Shown here one piece after another: positions 10,474 to 20,866 of a DNA stretch of 64,000 bases. Origin of the DNA: Schizochytrium sp. TIO01 (taxonomy: Eukaryota; Sar; Bigyra; Thraustochytrida; Thraustochytriidae). Under the pieces are notes generated by a model that searched no databases, had not been told where the DNA came from, and saw only the letters and a list, made by a program, of their open reading frames with translations. The position numbers and the translations under genes are program-made. The DNA lies in contig SMSO01000036.1 in the NCBI GenBank assembly GCA_004764695.1, positions 1,074,001-1,138,000 on the forward strand, written 5' to 3'. Within the stretch, counting starts at the first letter, position 1. Every line of letters begins with the position of its first letter.

Positions 10474-12834
10474 CACAGAGGGTGATGCAAGAGCGAGTGT
10501 GAAGGAGCTGCTACCACTGCCTCCAGGAGCTCCAGGAGGGGGTTCTGCTCAGGTGTGGTTCATGTCTTGCGAGAATTTATCAATGGTATTGATTGGATGA
10601 AACTAAGGATTGCTTATTGAATGCTAGGCCTATTAGCATGTCCACTAGATGTTTCTAGCTACTTTGTAGGTTTAATATGTTTGGCAGACTTTAGCAGCGT
10701 TGTTGCCTTTTGTTTATGGACGGCGTGGTGTATATGCTAAATGCTGTTCATTTTCGAGAATGCATTCGTTAGTTTATCTTTTCGATTCACAACAATATAT
10801 TATATATTTACATAGTTCTTGTACGTTACTCAAATGCATAGCCAATCAGTATCAACAAAAGGATTTGTATAAGATAGATTTGTTGTTGATGTCTGCCACG
10901 AGCAATACTTAAATATAATTATTACACTCTCCTTTTTGAGAATGATGGTCTATGCAAGAATTTGAGCCAACTGTTCTCTCTGAATGCAGAGACAGTGACG
11001 ATTAAAACACTTTCCGCTCTCTAGCAATGTATACACCCAAATATTAGTTGTTGAACGTAACTTATTTAAAGTCAATTGAACAAAGAAGCGGAAAAGTAGT
11101 ATGGCAGATCCAATTGACTTCATATAGAAAGCTCAAGATCTTATACCCGCACTGATACTCGCTTTATGCGTTTAAGTACTTAAAAGTTGATCCGCATGTA
11201 TTGAATTGCACGGTGATAGTTCTCAAAAGGTTGACAAATATTGTACTATTGTGAGTTGCAGGACATTAGTAAATTCTTAGTTGCTTCGGCTGAAGGTTTT
11301 AGCCAATATCAATCAAAATCCTGGACAATATACTGCAAACGTTTTGATAGCCTATCTCAGCCCTTGCGTATATTCTTTTGCCTTCAGGAAACGTTATTCT
11401 TCTTTTAAATTAGAGGAGATTACAAGTCACGATTTTTGGCCAGACTTGTCATCAAAGACCATTGCACAGTAGCAAAAGTGAGTAAAATCGTCTCAAGCAG
11501 GTTGATAGCTTCTAAGCCAGGTACTAGCTAGGTACTAGGTATGATCGCATATTGGATTGTTTCTTGGTCAGAATGCTTCATGAATACACTGGTTCAGAAA
11601 AACACTACAAACTAATTCGGTCGCGCCAGGTTTTCAAAGTATCTCTATAGAAGGCGACACATTTACAGTCGATGCCAAAATCTCTCGAGTTTCAAAGGAG
11701 CAAATAATGCACTTTCGTTTTCTAGCAACTTCAACAGTTCAAGAAAATAAGATCTTTAGGTGGGATGAATAACCTTCGTATAAAGTCCAAGAGGCATACG
11801 AACTACTTTGGTACTATCTCTCGTTGTGAACATATTCGAAATCGCGACTAATGCCGAAAAAGACAGTTTTTACAACATAGCCTTGAACCATAAGCGTCTC
11901 CTTCTATAAGTTGGTTCAAAGTACAATTTTGCGAGAGGACATTGATGATACAAACGTATTTCGCAGGCGTTGCACTTGACAAAGTTGATGAATACGTCTC
12001 ACAATTATCCACGTCCAGGTCCTTTATCTTTCAAAATTTGCCGGCAGGCCCATGAAGAGCGCCCACTTTCACTAGACCGAGACTACTCCATCAGTCTTTT
12101 CATTTCGGGAAAAAGCATGCGTGCCTGAAGAATGTAACCCCTAAGGAATCTAGGTATCCATCTATCTAGGTAGCCTACCTACTATCTGCGTACTGGAGTA
12201 CGTACACGCCTAAAACGAAAAAGAAAAGATGTAGACTGCTTGCTCTCTAGAGCTTCCTACTACACTTGATAGGTTAGTCTAGCTAGGTGCTGCTCGAAGC
12301 TTCAAGATGTGTGAAGAGTCCTAGCCAGAGTGGTGCTGCTCAGCACGTCAGCTACTGCAAACTCTGCACCCCCGAACCCCCTATTTTGGTCTTCATATTT
12401 CGCACCCCTCCAATTGCACAGTTTCTATTCCAACCAACAACACTCAATTCGATTACTTTTACATCATTTTTAGAAATTACATTCATCATCTTTTTGTTTA
12501 TTTTTTAAATTAAAATATCTAAATATATATATTTATTTATTTATATATATATTTGCGATTAAAACTGTTTATATCATTAAGCTAATAGGAACAGTCCCAT
12601 TGAAAGTACTTTTTACTTACATACTATGTTCTAAACAGTTTTTACAATAATTAGAGCAACTTCTTTCATTTCTTCTTTTCTTTTTAAATAACAGTACTTT
12701 CACAACCTCAAAAACAAACCAAAACAACTTTAAAACATTGTTTATTTGTTTATTTGTAATTTGTAATAAATAGTCATTCATGTATATATCAACTTTAATT
12801 ATTTATAACTTAATTTAATTTAATAAAAGTAATT
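10474..12834. other. Intergenic, increasingly AT-rich
   Basis: No coding frame stands out. Short palindromic or tandem words of the TAGGTA/TACCTA type occur at 11517-11542 and 12149-12184. From about 12400 to 12834 the DNA becomes very AT-rich with runs of TTTATT and ATATAT. The transition to GC-rich DNA at 12855 is abrupt. Confidence 0.5.
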
Positions 12835-12854
12835 AAAAAAAAAAAAAAAAAAAG
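12835..12854. repeat. Homopolymer run A20
   Basis: Twenty consecutive A at the boundary between a roughly 450-bp AT-rich tract and the GC-rich leader of the DAHP synthase gene. Confidence 0.95.
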
Positions 12855-13350
12855 TACTCGCCTAATAATTAAGCAGGAAAGGGGTCAACATTTCGATCGC
12901 CTCGCCAACGGCCCTCTCCTCCATCGGCACCGCCCTGCCGGCGCCCCCGCCCGCGCTCGCGCGTCCTCCCGCCGCCTCCCATGCCCCCCCCGCGCCGCGC
13001 CCTCCTCCTCGCCGCCCTGGTCCCGCTGCCCCGAAGCAGCAGTAGTTCTTGGCGCAATCTCGGTGGCGCAATCGTACAAGAACCGGGAAGCAGCAGGCGT
13101 GGCAGCACAAGCTTGCTCCGCTCCTCCTGCTCCTCGCCAACGCCAACGCCACCGCCGCCGCCCTCCTTTCCTCGCGCCGGCCCCCCGCCAGCTGCCGCCA
13201 GCGCAGGCCGCCTGGCAGCCCTCGGCGGCGTCGCCAACGCCGCAGAGCTCTGGTACTGCGAGCGCCAGAGCCACACGTTGTGCAGCTTGGGTAGGGCGCC
13301 GCATAGGGTAAACTGTAGCAGTGGCGGCGGTGAAAGTTATGGAGGACTCA

Positions 13351-13450
13351 GAAATGAGAGTGGAAATGGAAATGGAAATGGAAATGGAAATGGAAATGAG
13401 AATGGAAATGAGAATGGAAATGGAAATGGAAATGGAAATGGAAATGAGAG
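13351..13450 (+). repeat. GGAAAT hexanucleotide microsatellite
   Basis: About 15 copies of GGAAAT, interrupted by GAGAAT and GAGAGT variants. In the DAHP frame it reads Asn-Gly repeats. The array is a multiple of three, so length changes would not shift the frame. Confidence 0.92.
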
Positions 13451-13601
13451 TGCAAATGATAACGAAACTTGCGATAAAGAATGTGATGGAAGTGGGAATG
13501 GAGAAGAAGAAGAAGGAGAAGATGAAACTGAGGACCGATTGACCGCGGCAGATCTGCAAGTGCGCGAGTCTGGGAGATCGACCTTGGTCTTGGTGGCGAA
13601 G

Positions 13602-13628
13602 GCAGCAGCAGCAGCAGCAGCAGCAGCG
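13602..13628 (+). repeat. (GCA)9 trinucleotide repeat
   Basis: Nine GCA units, encoding alanine in the frame leading into the DAHP synthase start 70 bp downstream. Confidence 0.93.
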
Positions 13629-13697
13629 GAAGAGGAGGTGACAGCACCGAGGCGAAGTCGGTTTCGACAGTACCAAGAAGAACAAGAAGAAGACATC

Positions 13698-15341
13698 ATG
13701 AGCGCCAATGGAGCGATCGTCGGCGATGTGTCTCGCCAGGAGATGAAGAAGCGCCGCAAGTAGGTTAGATTGATGGGTATGGGCGCAGATGGGAACGAGG
13801 ACCTTGGCGTTGAACGACGTAGTGGATCGCCAGGACTTTAGATTGGTTTCCTGGTCCGTTCGACTCTACGCTGCTGACACGAAGCGAGGGACGCGTAATG
13901 ATGGTATTCGTGTTGTGTGAGGGGGGTGGATTCAGGGAGGAAGGTTTTTCAGAAACTAACGAATTTGTTTGCTTTGCCTGATGCTTTGGTGCTTTGCTTA
14001 TGCTTTGCGTTTCTCTGGACTATTGACTTATTGTTGTTGCGCTTAACTTTGCTTTGCGTTGAAATACAATGTGAATTATGAAAACTTGGCACTCTTCGTG
14101 GATCTCCCGTCCCTGTGCGGTTTGGCCGGTTAAACGCTGACGCGATTTTGCATCTCATCAATGTGAATACCTTCATTTGCTCATGTGGATGAAATGATGT
14201 CGCATGCTGTGTCAATTTTTCGCTTACTCAACGCCTCTATCATCTTCATGTACACAGGCTTTCTGAGACCCGCGCCAAGCAGGTTGATGACGTGCGCATT
14301 GACTTCCTCAGCTCCCTCATCCCCCCCTCGTGCCTCATTGAGGACATTGACGCCAGTGATGAGGTCGTCAACCACGTTGGTGCCAGCCGTGAGGCCGTGC
14401 ACAGCGTCGTGAACGGTCAAGACGACCGCGTGATCGTCGTCGTCGGCCCTTGCTCCATCCACGATGTTGAGGCTTGCCGCGAGTACGCCGAGAAGCTTGC
14501 CAAGCTTGCCACTGAGCTTCAGAATGAGGTTCTTGTGATCATGCGCGTGTACTTCGAGAAGCCCCGAACCACCGTCGGCTGGAAGGGTCTCATCAACGAC
14601 CCGGATCTTGATGGATCCTTCAAGATCAACAAGGGTCTCCGCATTGGCCGCAAGTTCCTCCTCGAGGTCAACGAGCTCGGACTCCCCTGCGGTGTTGAGT
14701 TCTTGGACACTATCTCCCCCCAGTTCCTCGCGGACCTTGTTTCTTGGGGTGCCATCGGAGCACGTACCACCGAGTCTCAGGTGCACCGCGAACTTGCCTC
14801 TGGACTTTCCTGCCCCGTGGGTTTCAAGAACGCCACCAGTGGAGATGTTCAGGTCGCCATTGATGCATGCAAGTCCTCCAAGAACCCTCACTCTTTCCTC
14901 TCTGTGACCAAACAAGGTGTTGCTGCCATCGTTCACACCAAGGGCAACCTTGGCTGCCACATCATTCTTCGTGGAGGCAGCGCTGGCCCCAACTTCGAGA
15001 AGGAGCACGTCGATGCCGCTGCCGCCGTCATGGAGAAGAACGGCATGCAGGTTCGCATCATGGTTGACTGCAGCCACGGTAACAGCAACAAGGACCACAA
15101 GAACCAGCCTAAGGTTGCTGAGAAGGTCTGCGAGCAGATCGCCGCTGGCAACAAGGGCATCATTGGTCTTATGATCGAGTCCCACCTCTGCGAGGGCAAG
15201 CAGAGCCTCAGCCCTGGCGAGACTGACATCTCAACCCTCAAGCGCGGTGTCTCTGTTACTGATGCCTGCATTGACTTTGACACCACCGAAGTCACTCTGC
15301 GCCAGATCGCTGATGCCGTCAAGGCTCGCCGTGGCCTCTAA
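13698..15341 (+). CDS. 3-deoxy-D-arabino-heptulosonate 7-phosphate (DAHP) synthase, class I, two exons
   Basis: Catalyses the first shikimate-pathway step, joining phosphoenolpyruvate and erythrose 4-phosphate. Exon 1 is 13698-13759 and exon 2 is 14258-15341, joined at phase 2 so that AA plus G makes a Lys codon. The product is 381 residues, close to the yeast and E. coli enzymes (350-370). Visible family motifs include VGPCSIHD (83-90) with the metal-binding Cys86, KPRTTVGWKGL from Lys122, GARTTESQ from Gly188, SHGNSNKD, and an end rich in Arg and Lys. Without the intron, exon 2 would start at a GTG inside the conserved N-terminal helix, so splicing is needed for a normal protein. Codons strongly prefer C or G at third positions, suggesting high expression. 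This creates a 334-codon antisense frame that is not a gene. The start at 13698 is chosen because the upstream in-frame extension is low complexity. The enzyme class is certain. The exact N-terminus is not. Confidence 0.93.
13760..14257 (+). other. Intron of DAHP synthase
   Basis: 498-bp spliceosomal intron: donor GTAGGT at 13760, acceptor TACACAG ending at 14257, pyrimidine-rich tail, and a branch-site-like CTCAAC about 28 bp before the acceptor. Splicing restores a continuous frame with a sensible N-terminal helix. It is the only well-supported intron in the window. Confidence 0.85.
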
Positions 15342-16089
15342 GTCTCTTGAATATCTTTTGTCTTAAGCTTCTAAATGCGTTATGAGATAGACGCAGCTCA
15401 TTCATAGTCTGCATTGCAGCGATTATATATAAGCAAGATCATTCAGCCGGCAAGATTTATCGATGAAGTCTCGAAGGGCATCTTACACAAGGTATTAACG
15501 ACCAATGCCTTGTTTTAAACCCTCCCTCTCTGCATTTGTTTTTTTCTTCCTATACCTATGCTCAGTCATTCTTATTTTTACAATCTCAATTTACGTGTCC
15601 ATTTTTATTTACGCTGCTACAGCTGTAGGCTTGTATCTTGCGAGTTGTGCACCGTAACTCCGTTCTCTCCAGCACCATTAATGGAAGTACCGTGCCTGCT
15701 GATCTGAGTATCTCAGTATACCGTTGCTTTGATGAGGCTAAATTCGGGACTGTTTTTGTAGGACGCTTGGCTCACTGAGATTCAATTCGGATGTATGGGC
15801 AGGTGAAAGAGCTTTATGAGAATTGATCATGAGATCCATCACAAAGATCGTACTTCACTTAATAGTCTTTTTTTATTATAATTATTAGTCCTTAAGACCA
15901 GGAAACTAACTGTACCAACAACACCTGCATTTATCAAGGAAATCGTAGTCGGAGATGATCTTTATGGTTTTATTCACGAATATTGCACGGACTTCATGCC
16001 AAATGTAGGGTACTTGGTTGGGCATCTTTGAGACCCTGAATGTCAAAAATAAGGTTTTGTCGGTTTGCCTGCTTTTTAAATTGTGATAC
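15342..16089. other. Intergenic, convergent gene ends
   Basis: About 750 bp between the 3' ends of DAHP synthase and condensin subunit 1. Moderately AT-rich with pyrimidine runs near 15535-15610. Nothing else seen. Confidence 0.5.
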
Positions 16090-19000
16090 TTAGATTTGAA
16101 GTTCAAAGTCAGCATCAGACTCTTCCGAGTCCGAGTCGAGTACCTTCTTTTTTGAGGAAACGGCCGTCTTCCGTTTCGGTCGAGAAGTTGAGTTGGCAGT
16201 CTGAAGAGGTCCAGACTTTTTGGTAGTCTTTGTACCCTTCTTTGCAAGGCGTTTACGTGCCTTGTCAGTTGTTGCCTGATTCGCAATCTGACCTTCGCGA
16301 AGCTCGTTAATATGAGCTTCCCATTCATCCAGAGACTTACGAACCTCGGCCTTGCAGAACTGTCTGCACTTGCGGATTACTGTCATCATGCTACCATAGA
16401 CGTCCTCGTCAGCGAGAAGCGGGCGGTACAGCTTGAAGAGGGGGTCACTAAGCTTTTTGATTCCCTTGTCACTATGTTTGAGCTGAGCAATGCAGAAGGC
16501 TAGATCACGGCACAGCTTAAGGTCCTGCAAAGTCTCGAGACTTTCCACTTCCTCGGCCCCAGGGGTCAGACCTGTCGCAGCAAAAATGCGGTTGCACAAC
16601 TTGTCGGTGATAGAAAGCACCTGCTTGTCAAGAGTAATGAATTGCAGAAGAAATTTAGCAATTGTCTGAAACTTTTCGGTAGAAAGGCCAGGTTCACAGG
16701 AGAGCTTGTTAAGCGTATCTGGCAAAAGGTTGTAGACAGGGTTCGTGCCTTTGCGGGAAAGCTCATGGAAAAAGAGGCGTGTAAGATCCCGGATACGGTC
16801 ACTGTCCGGGTCCTCTAAACAAAGGGCAATCTCACTGACCTCACCACGGATCTTGATCATATCGTTGAGAATCAAGTGTGTGAGAACCATCAGTGAGGTT
16901 TTCCTCACACCAATGTTCGGGTCACGCAGGCGGCGATAGATTTGCGACGTGAAAGGTTCGATAGTGTTTGGGAAACGAACAGCCAAATCACCCAGAGCAA
17001 TCATGATGTTAGACCGCACGCTGGGATCGGGACTGTCACGCAAGACAGTGAAGATAAGCTTCAAGTGCTTCTCACACAAGGTCTGACTTACGCACATTAC
17101 TTTGCAAAGACTGAGAATTGCTGATTCCATAAGCATTGATCCTAGAGCTGAGGAAGTCTCAAGCTGAATAGAGCCCGCGAGCTCATGGTCTCCGTTTGTT
17201 GCAGAGGACTCGCCGTCTGGCTGGTTCTCATCTTGCTCTTGGAGGGCACTAATCTTGTTTTGCTTACTGGCGCGATGTGCCGATGTTACGACGCTAGCCA
17301 TTAGAGGTACGTAGGTACCGAGAAGGCTTCGCGGAGCAACGAGCTCAGACTCCGCGATTCTCTTGAGAATCATTTCCTCTTGATCATCAGCAGAATCTCC
17401 GCCCGCTCCAAGCATTGTCATTTCCTCGCGTTCAGCCATGGACTGTTGCTTGAGTTTGGCATCTTCTTGACCTTTACGCACGCGTTTAGCTTCACTACAC
17501 AAATCCTCTGCATTCACGAAAAGCTGCACAGCTACCTGACCAGCCACAAAGAACAGACGGCTGAGTGCTGCCTCTGAGACTTTTCTAGTCTCGGCATGTT
17601 GGAACGTGCGATTGTGCAGCTTTCGCATAAGACGGGCGCATGCCAGGTCGGCTCGTCCTGTGCAAATCACCATCAAGTTGACTGCAACTTCAGCAGCTGC
17701 ATACCATTGAGACTCTAGCTCTACGCTCTGGATCTCAACCAAGAGCAAGCTTGCCACTGCCTTTTCTACGCGCTCACCGTAGCGTTCGGTCAGAGGACGG
17801 CGTTGAAAGATCTGAAACAGGGTCTGAAAACTGTACTTTACGGAGATCAGATCATTTGTAGAGGTTTCAACAAGGTCAAGCATCTGCGGAACGAAGCTTG
17901 GGTTGCGCTCGAAAAGCGATTGAGAAGAGCTTGATGCCATACTCACAATGCACATGGCAGCACGCGAAGCACGGGGGTCATCCTCGCGGTCTTGCATAGC
18001 ACGGATGAGAACTCGTTCTAGCACGGCGCTTGGCAGAGCCAGACGACCAAGTGCACCTTCCGGGGTAACAAGTTCAGCAATGATACGATCTAGACTTGTG
18101 AGCTCTGCGAGTGTAGTGTCTAGCACAAGATCAATGAGATTTTGTACAATGACATCTTCAGCGTAGAGCTTACGTTTAGTAACACGTCCCACAATAACAG
18201 GTTCTGAAAGGTACACAAGCTCAAAGGTTTCCAAAAGTTCCTTCTTGATACGGCCCGACTCACGATCGTCCCAAATCAAGCTAAGAACCTTGCGGATTGC
18301 ATTTCCTGCAGCGGGAAGCTTGAAACGGGTTGCTGCGCAAAGGAAACGAAGAGACTCCAAGACATCAGTCACAACCTTGGAACAAACCAAAAGCTGGGCC
18401 TGCTCGCAAGCATGGCTCATACGTGCTGTAAAGCCCAAAGCACTCTTAAAGTAGTGGAGTTTGCCAAGCAGGTTGGCTTTGGCCTTGTCTTGAGCCGGGT
18501 CTTCCGAATCATCCTCATCATCGTCTTCATTACCATCAGCCTTCTCCACTTTATTTTCTGAGTTTTCTAGGGCGTCGTCAAACTCCTCTTCGTCATCGCC
18601 ACCCTCCTTGTCCGAGCCGTTCGATTCTTGAGCAGAAGTGTCCTCTTCATCAAGAAGTTCATCATCTTCATTGCTTACGCTCTTGTTCTCGTCCTCGTCA
18701 GAAGTCTTTTCTTTCTTGGTAGGGGTGGTCTTGCTTTCGTCACCAGTTTTGCCTTCTGAAGACGATCCGGCCTTGAGACTATCAAGTTCGGCTTGAGCCT
18801 CCAAAATTCGCTCTTTAAAGAATTCCGAATTAAGGCGATCGCTGTAGGGATTGCGCTCCAAGAGGCATGATAAGCAAGCGATGGCTTGCTTACGAACCAG
18901 ACTTGACTTATCCAGCACGCGCTCGCTAGCGATATCTGTGGCGACGTGAATATGAGTCAGGGGCAAGGCTGATTCCTCCTGGAGACGAGCAAAAGTGCCG

Positions 19001-20187
19001 ACTGCAACGACACGAACATAGGAGCTGGTGTCATGAGCGCGCTCGCCTATTAAATCGAGCAGGCGATCACGAGTTGCTACTTCTGCGGACTCATTTGATT
19101 TGAGATGTGCCACAATAGTTCCCAATGCCTTTAGCACGGAGCAGCGGAGAGGATAAGCGTGGGCATTGAGATGTGGAATGAGGACACTCAGGTTAGAAAG
19201 GGCAAGAGCCGGGAGTCTTGAGGCGAGTTCCTCCATGAAAAGACCTAGGTTCTTGACACCGGCGGTGTCCTTAGAGGCTTCATGTGTCTCCATGCGACCA
19301 ATCTCAAGAATGAGCTCTCGTGGGAGACGGTCATCGTTGTGCTTGTCTACAAGTCTGTGCAGTACTCCAGCTACAAATACAGGCATGGCTTCGCTCTTGC
19401 TCAGGGCGTGGGAAAATGAAGCTGCAACAACATGTGATAGTGTTCCGTGAAACATATGAACCGGGTAGCAGATGAGGTCCTCAAGAATTGTGAGCATCTC
19501 TTCCGAGGAAGAAAGGAGTTTGGGGTTCTCCAATACAAGGGTTTCACTCACACGCCAAAACAGGTCGAGAAAGGCCTCTTCGGGCAGGCCGCAGTCCCAC
19601 AGCGAGCCAAAATCGAGAAGCTTTTCCTCGCCAGTTTTGGCATCCTTTGTGCAGAGGGTTCGAAGAAGCGACGTAAGCACCAAAAGGCGACACGAATTCC
19701 AGTCATAGGTGCTATTCTTTGTTTTTTTGTTAGGGCGACCCTTCCGTTGCTGTGTTGCAGCTGCTGACTCTGTAGAAGTAACTAGGCGGCGTTCTTCATC
19801 GACGCAAATCTTGGCAAGAAAATAAACAACAAACTTGAGACTAGTTTTGAGGTTGTCCATCTTCACATCGTCTGCAGGCTTGGCAACTGCACGCACGCAT
19901 TGGGCATTGAACGCACAAAGCATCTCCAGAACAGCTCCCTTGGCTCCGTCACCAAGTTCATCGTAAAAACGGACAAGGCTGTACAATGAATCAAACCAAG
20001 CTTGGTCCTCTTCAATGAGCTCCCAAATACTTTGTTCACGAGAACTCAAGTCTTCAACAAGAGCAATCTGCTCTGCCTCGGAAAGATCTTGATGCACGGG
20101 TGAAACGTCTTGAGCTCGCAGACCTTCGCCGCTCAATTCCACATCACGAATGTTTTGACTCAGTGCCGGGATCACAAAGTCCGTCAT
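16090..20187 (-). CDS. Condensin complex subunit 1 (CAP-D2/Cnd1 type, HEAT repeats)
   Basis: A 1,365-residue single-exon protein, near the length of human NCAPD2 (about 1,400). It is the HEAT-repeat subunit of condensin, acting with SMC2/SMC4 and the kleisin to compact mitotic chromosomes in the nucleus. The N-terminal 450 residues carry helical repeats typical of the family. Residues about 470-570 are an acidic linker of Asp, Glu, Ser and Lys. The most conserved Cnd1 block lies near 1055-1180 (motifs SVRSNIMIALGDLAVRFPN and DPNIGVRKTSLMVLTHLILND). The C-terminal 70 residues are Lys/Arg-rich followed by an acidic SDSEES patch, fitting DNA contact and phosphorylation-controlled tails. ATG at 20187 is the first in frame. 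A condensin II CAP-D3 identity is less likely, since the conserved block looks like D2. Confidence 0.92.
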   Translation of the reverse strand: MTDFVIPALSQNIRDVELSGEGLRAQDVSPVHQDLSEAEQIALVEDLSSREQSIWELIEEDQAWFDSLYSLVRFYDELGDGAKGAVLEMLCAFNAQCVRAVAKPADDVKMDNLKTSLKFVVYFLAKICVDEERRLVTSTESAAATQQRKGRPNKKTKNSTYDWNSCRLLVLTSLLRTLCTKDAKTGEEKLLDFGSLWDCGLPEEAFLDLFWRVSETLVLENPKLLSSSEEMLTILEDLICYPVHMFHGTLSHVVAASFSHALSKSEAMPVFVAGVLHRLVDKHNDDRLPRELILEIGRMETHEASKDTAGVKNLGLFMEELASRLPALALSNLSVLIPHLNAHAYPLRCSVLKALGTIVAHLKSNESAEVATRDRLLDLIGERAHDTSSYVRVVAVGTFARLQEESALPLTHIHVATDIASERVLDKSSLVRKQAIACLSCLLERNPYSDRLNSEFFKERILEAQAELDSLKAGSSSEGKTGDESKTTPTKKEKTSDEDENKSVSNEDDELLDEEDTSAQESNGSDKEGGDDEEEFDDALENSENKVEKADGNEDDDEDDSEDPAQDKAKANLLGKLHYFKSALGFTARMSHACEQAQLLVCSKVVTDVLESLRFLCAATRFKLPAAGNAIRKVLSLIWDDRESGRIKKELLETFELVYLSEPVIVGRVTKRKLYAEDVIVQNLIDLVLDTTLAELTSLDRIIAELVTPEGALGRLALPSAVLERVLIRAMQDREDDPRASRAAMCIVSMASSSSQSLFERNPSFVPQMLDLVETSTNDLISVKYSFQTLFQIFQRRPLTERYGERVEKAVASLLLVEIQSVELESQWYAAAEVAVNLMVICTGRADLACARLMRKLHNRTFQHAETRKVSEAALSRLFFVAGQVAVQLFVNAEDLCSEAKRVRKGQEDAKLKQQSMAEREEMTMLGAGGDSADDQEEMILKRIAESELVAPRSLLGTYVPLMASVVTSAHRASKQNKISALQEQDENQPDGESSATNGDHELAGSIQLETSSALGSMLMESAILSLCKVMCVSQTLCEKHLKLIFTVLRDSPDPSVRSNIMIALGDLAVRFPNTIEPFTSQIYRRLRDPNIGVRKTSLMVLTHLILNDMIKIRGEVSEIALCLEDPDSDRIRDLTRLFFHELSRKGTNPVYNLLPDTLNKLSCEPGLSTEKFQTIAKFLLQFITLDKQVLSITDKLCNRIFAATGLTPGAEEVESLETLQDLKLCRDLAFCIAQLKHSDKGIKKLSDPLFKLYRPLLADEDVYGSMMTVIRKCRQFCKAEVRKSLDEWEAHINELREGQIANQATTDKARKRLAKKGTKTTKKSGPLQTANSTSRPKRKTAVSSKKKVLDSDSEESDADFELQI

Positions 20188-20866
20188 TTCGCAGGCAAGG
20201 TTAAGAACAACTACAAAGGTTTACAGATCTCAACCCCAGGAGCTCGGATCTACAAACCTCAATGCGAGCGTTTTACAGCTCTGGCTTCGTTGACGTGCGT
20301 TGATATGTCTTGATACTAGACACTAATCACCCCGCGAACCGCGATTGACGCACCGCTCTCAGGCCGCGGTCCGACGCGGTCCGAGTTCACTCGCGCTTGA
20401 CAACTCACCCGAAGGTCGCCCGCGCCACAGCAGTGCCCCAATCGAGAGGTTTTAGCTTTGCAGAAACTTGCAAATGGGAATGCTCTTGCGAGCAACGACG
20501 GAATTGTTGCTACGGCGGTTGCACGTTTTGGACTCTGCTTAGATCTGCTATTTAATAGACCTTCTTATCGAGGCATCTTGGCCCTAGTCCTCTTAGTACT
20601 TAACTAATAGCGCTTAGCTACGGTTTTACTCGTGTCATGAAGGGGCCCCTAAGTTCCCCAGTTGCAAAGAGAATAAAGAGGAGGCATAAGAAGAATTGGT
20701 TTGGTTGTTGCGCAAGAATCTATCCATTGAGAGAAGATGAATATTGCTCGAACAGGTGAGTACTGCTAATGATTTGCAAGTAAAATCAGATGAATTGAGC
20801 TGTGTTGTAACGAAGAAACTTTCTTTAAACTCTTATTTTTTGGGGTATATTATCGCTAATTCTCGA
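20188..20866. other. Upstream region of condensin subunit 1
   Basis: About 680 bp between the condensin start and the lipase stop, both on the minus strand. GC-rich near 20330-20440 with repeated GCGGTCC-like words, then AT-richer. No frame or RNA gene recognised. Confidence 0.5.

Larger units (their letters stand above)
12855..13697 (+). other. GC-rich leader of DAHP synthase, open in frame (possible 239-residue extension)
   Basis: This stretch is strikingly GC-rich (CGCC and CCTCC words) at its left and repetitive at its right. An ATG at 12981 opens a frame that reaches 13763 and is in phase with the DAHP synthase start at 13698. If translated it would add 239 residues: a basic, Ser/Pro/Ala-rich head, Asn-Gly repeats, an acidic patch and nine alanines. 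DAHP synthases of this class need no such extension, and the composition is that of untranslated GC-rich leader plus microsatellite. I therefore favour a 5' untranslated or promoter region, with the longer protein as an alternative. Confidence 0.5.

Noticed and set aside
12885-13685. 266-codon minus-strand frame with Ile-Ser and Cys repeats
   Set aside because: Antisense of GC-rich leader and GGAAAT array, with no recognisable domain.
12800-13763. Processed retrocopy marked by A20
   Set aside because: A retroposed tail should follow a cDNA copy; the DNA left of the A run is AT-rich with no gene remnant, and no target-site duplication was found by eye.
14181-15185. 334-codon minus-strand frame over DAHP synthase
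   Set aside because: It mirrors a gene with strong C/G third-position bias, which removes stops from the antisense strand. It has no family features.
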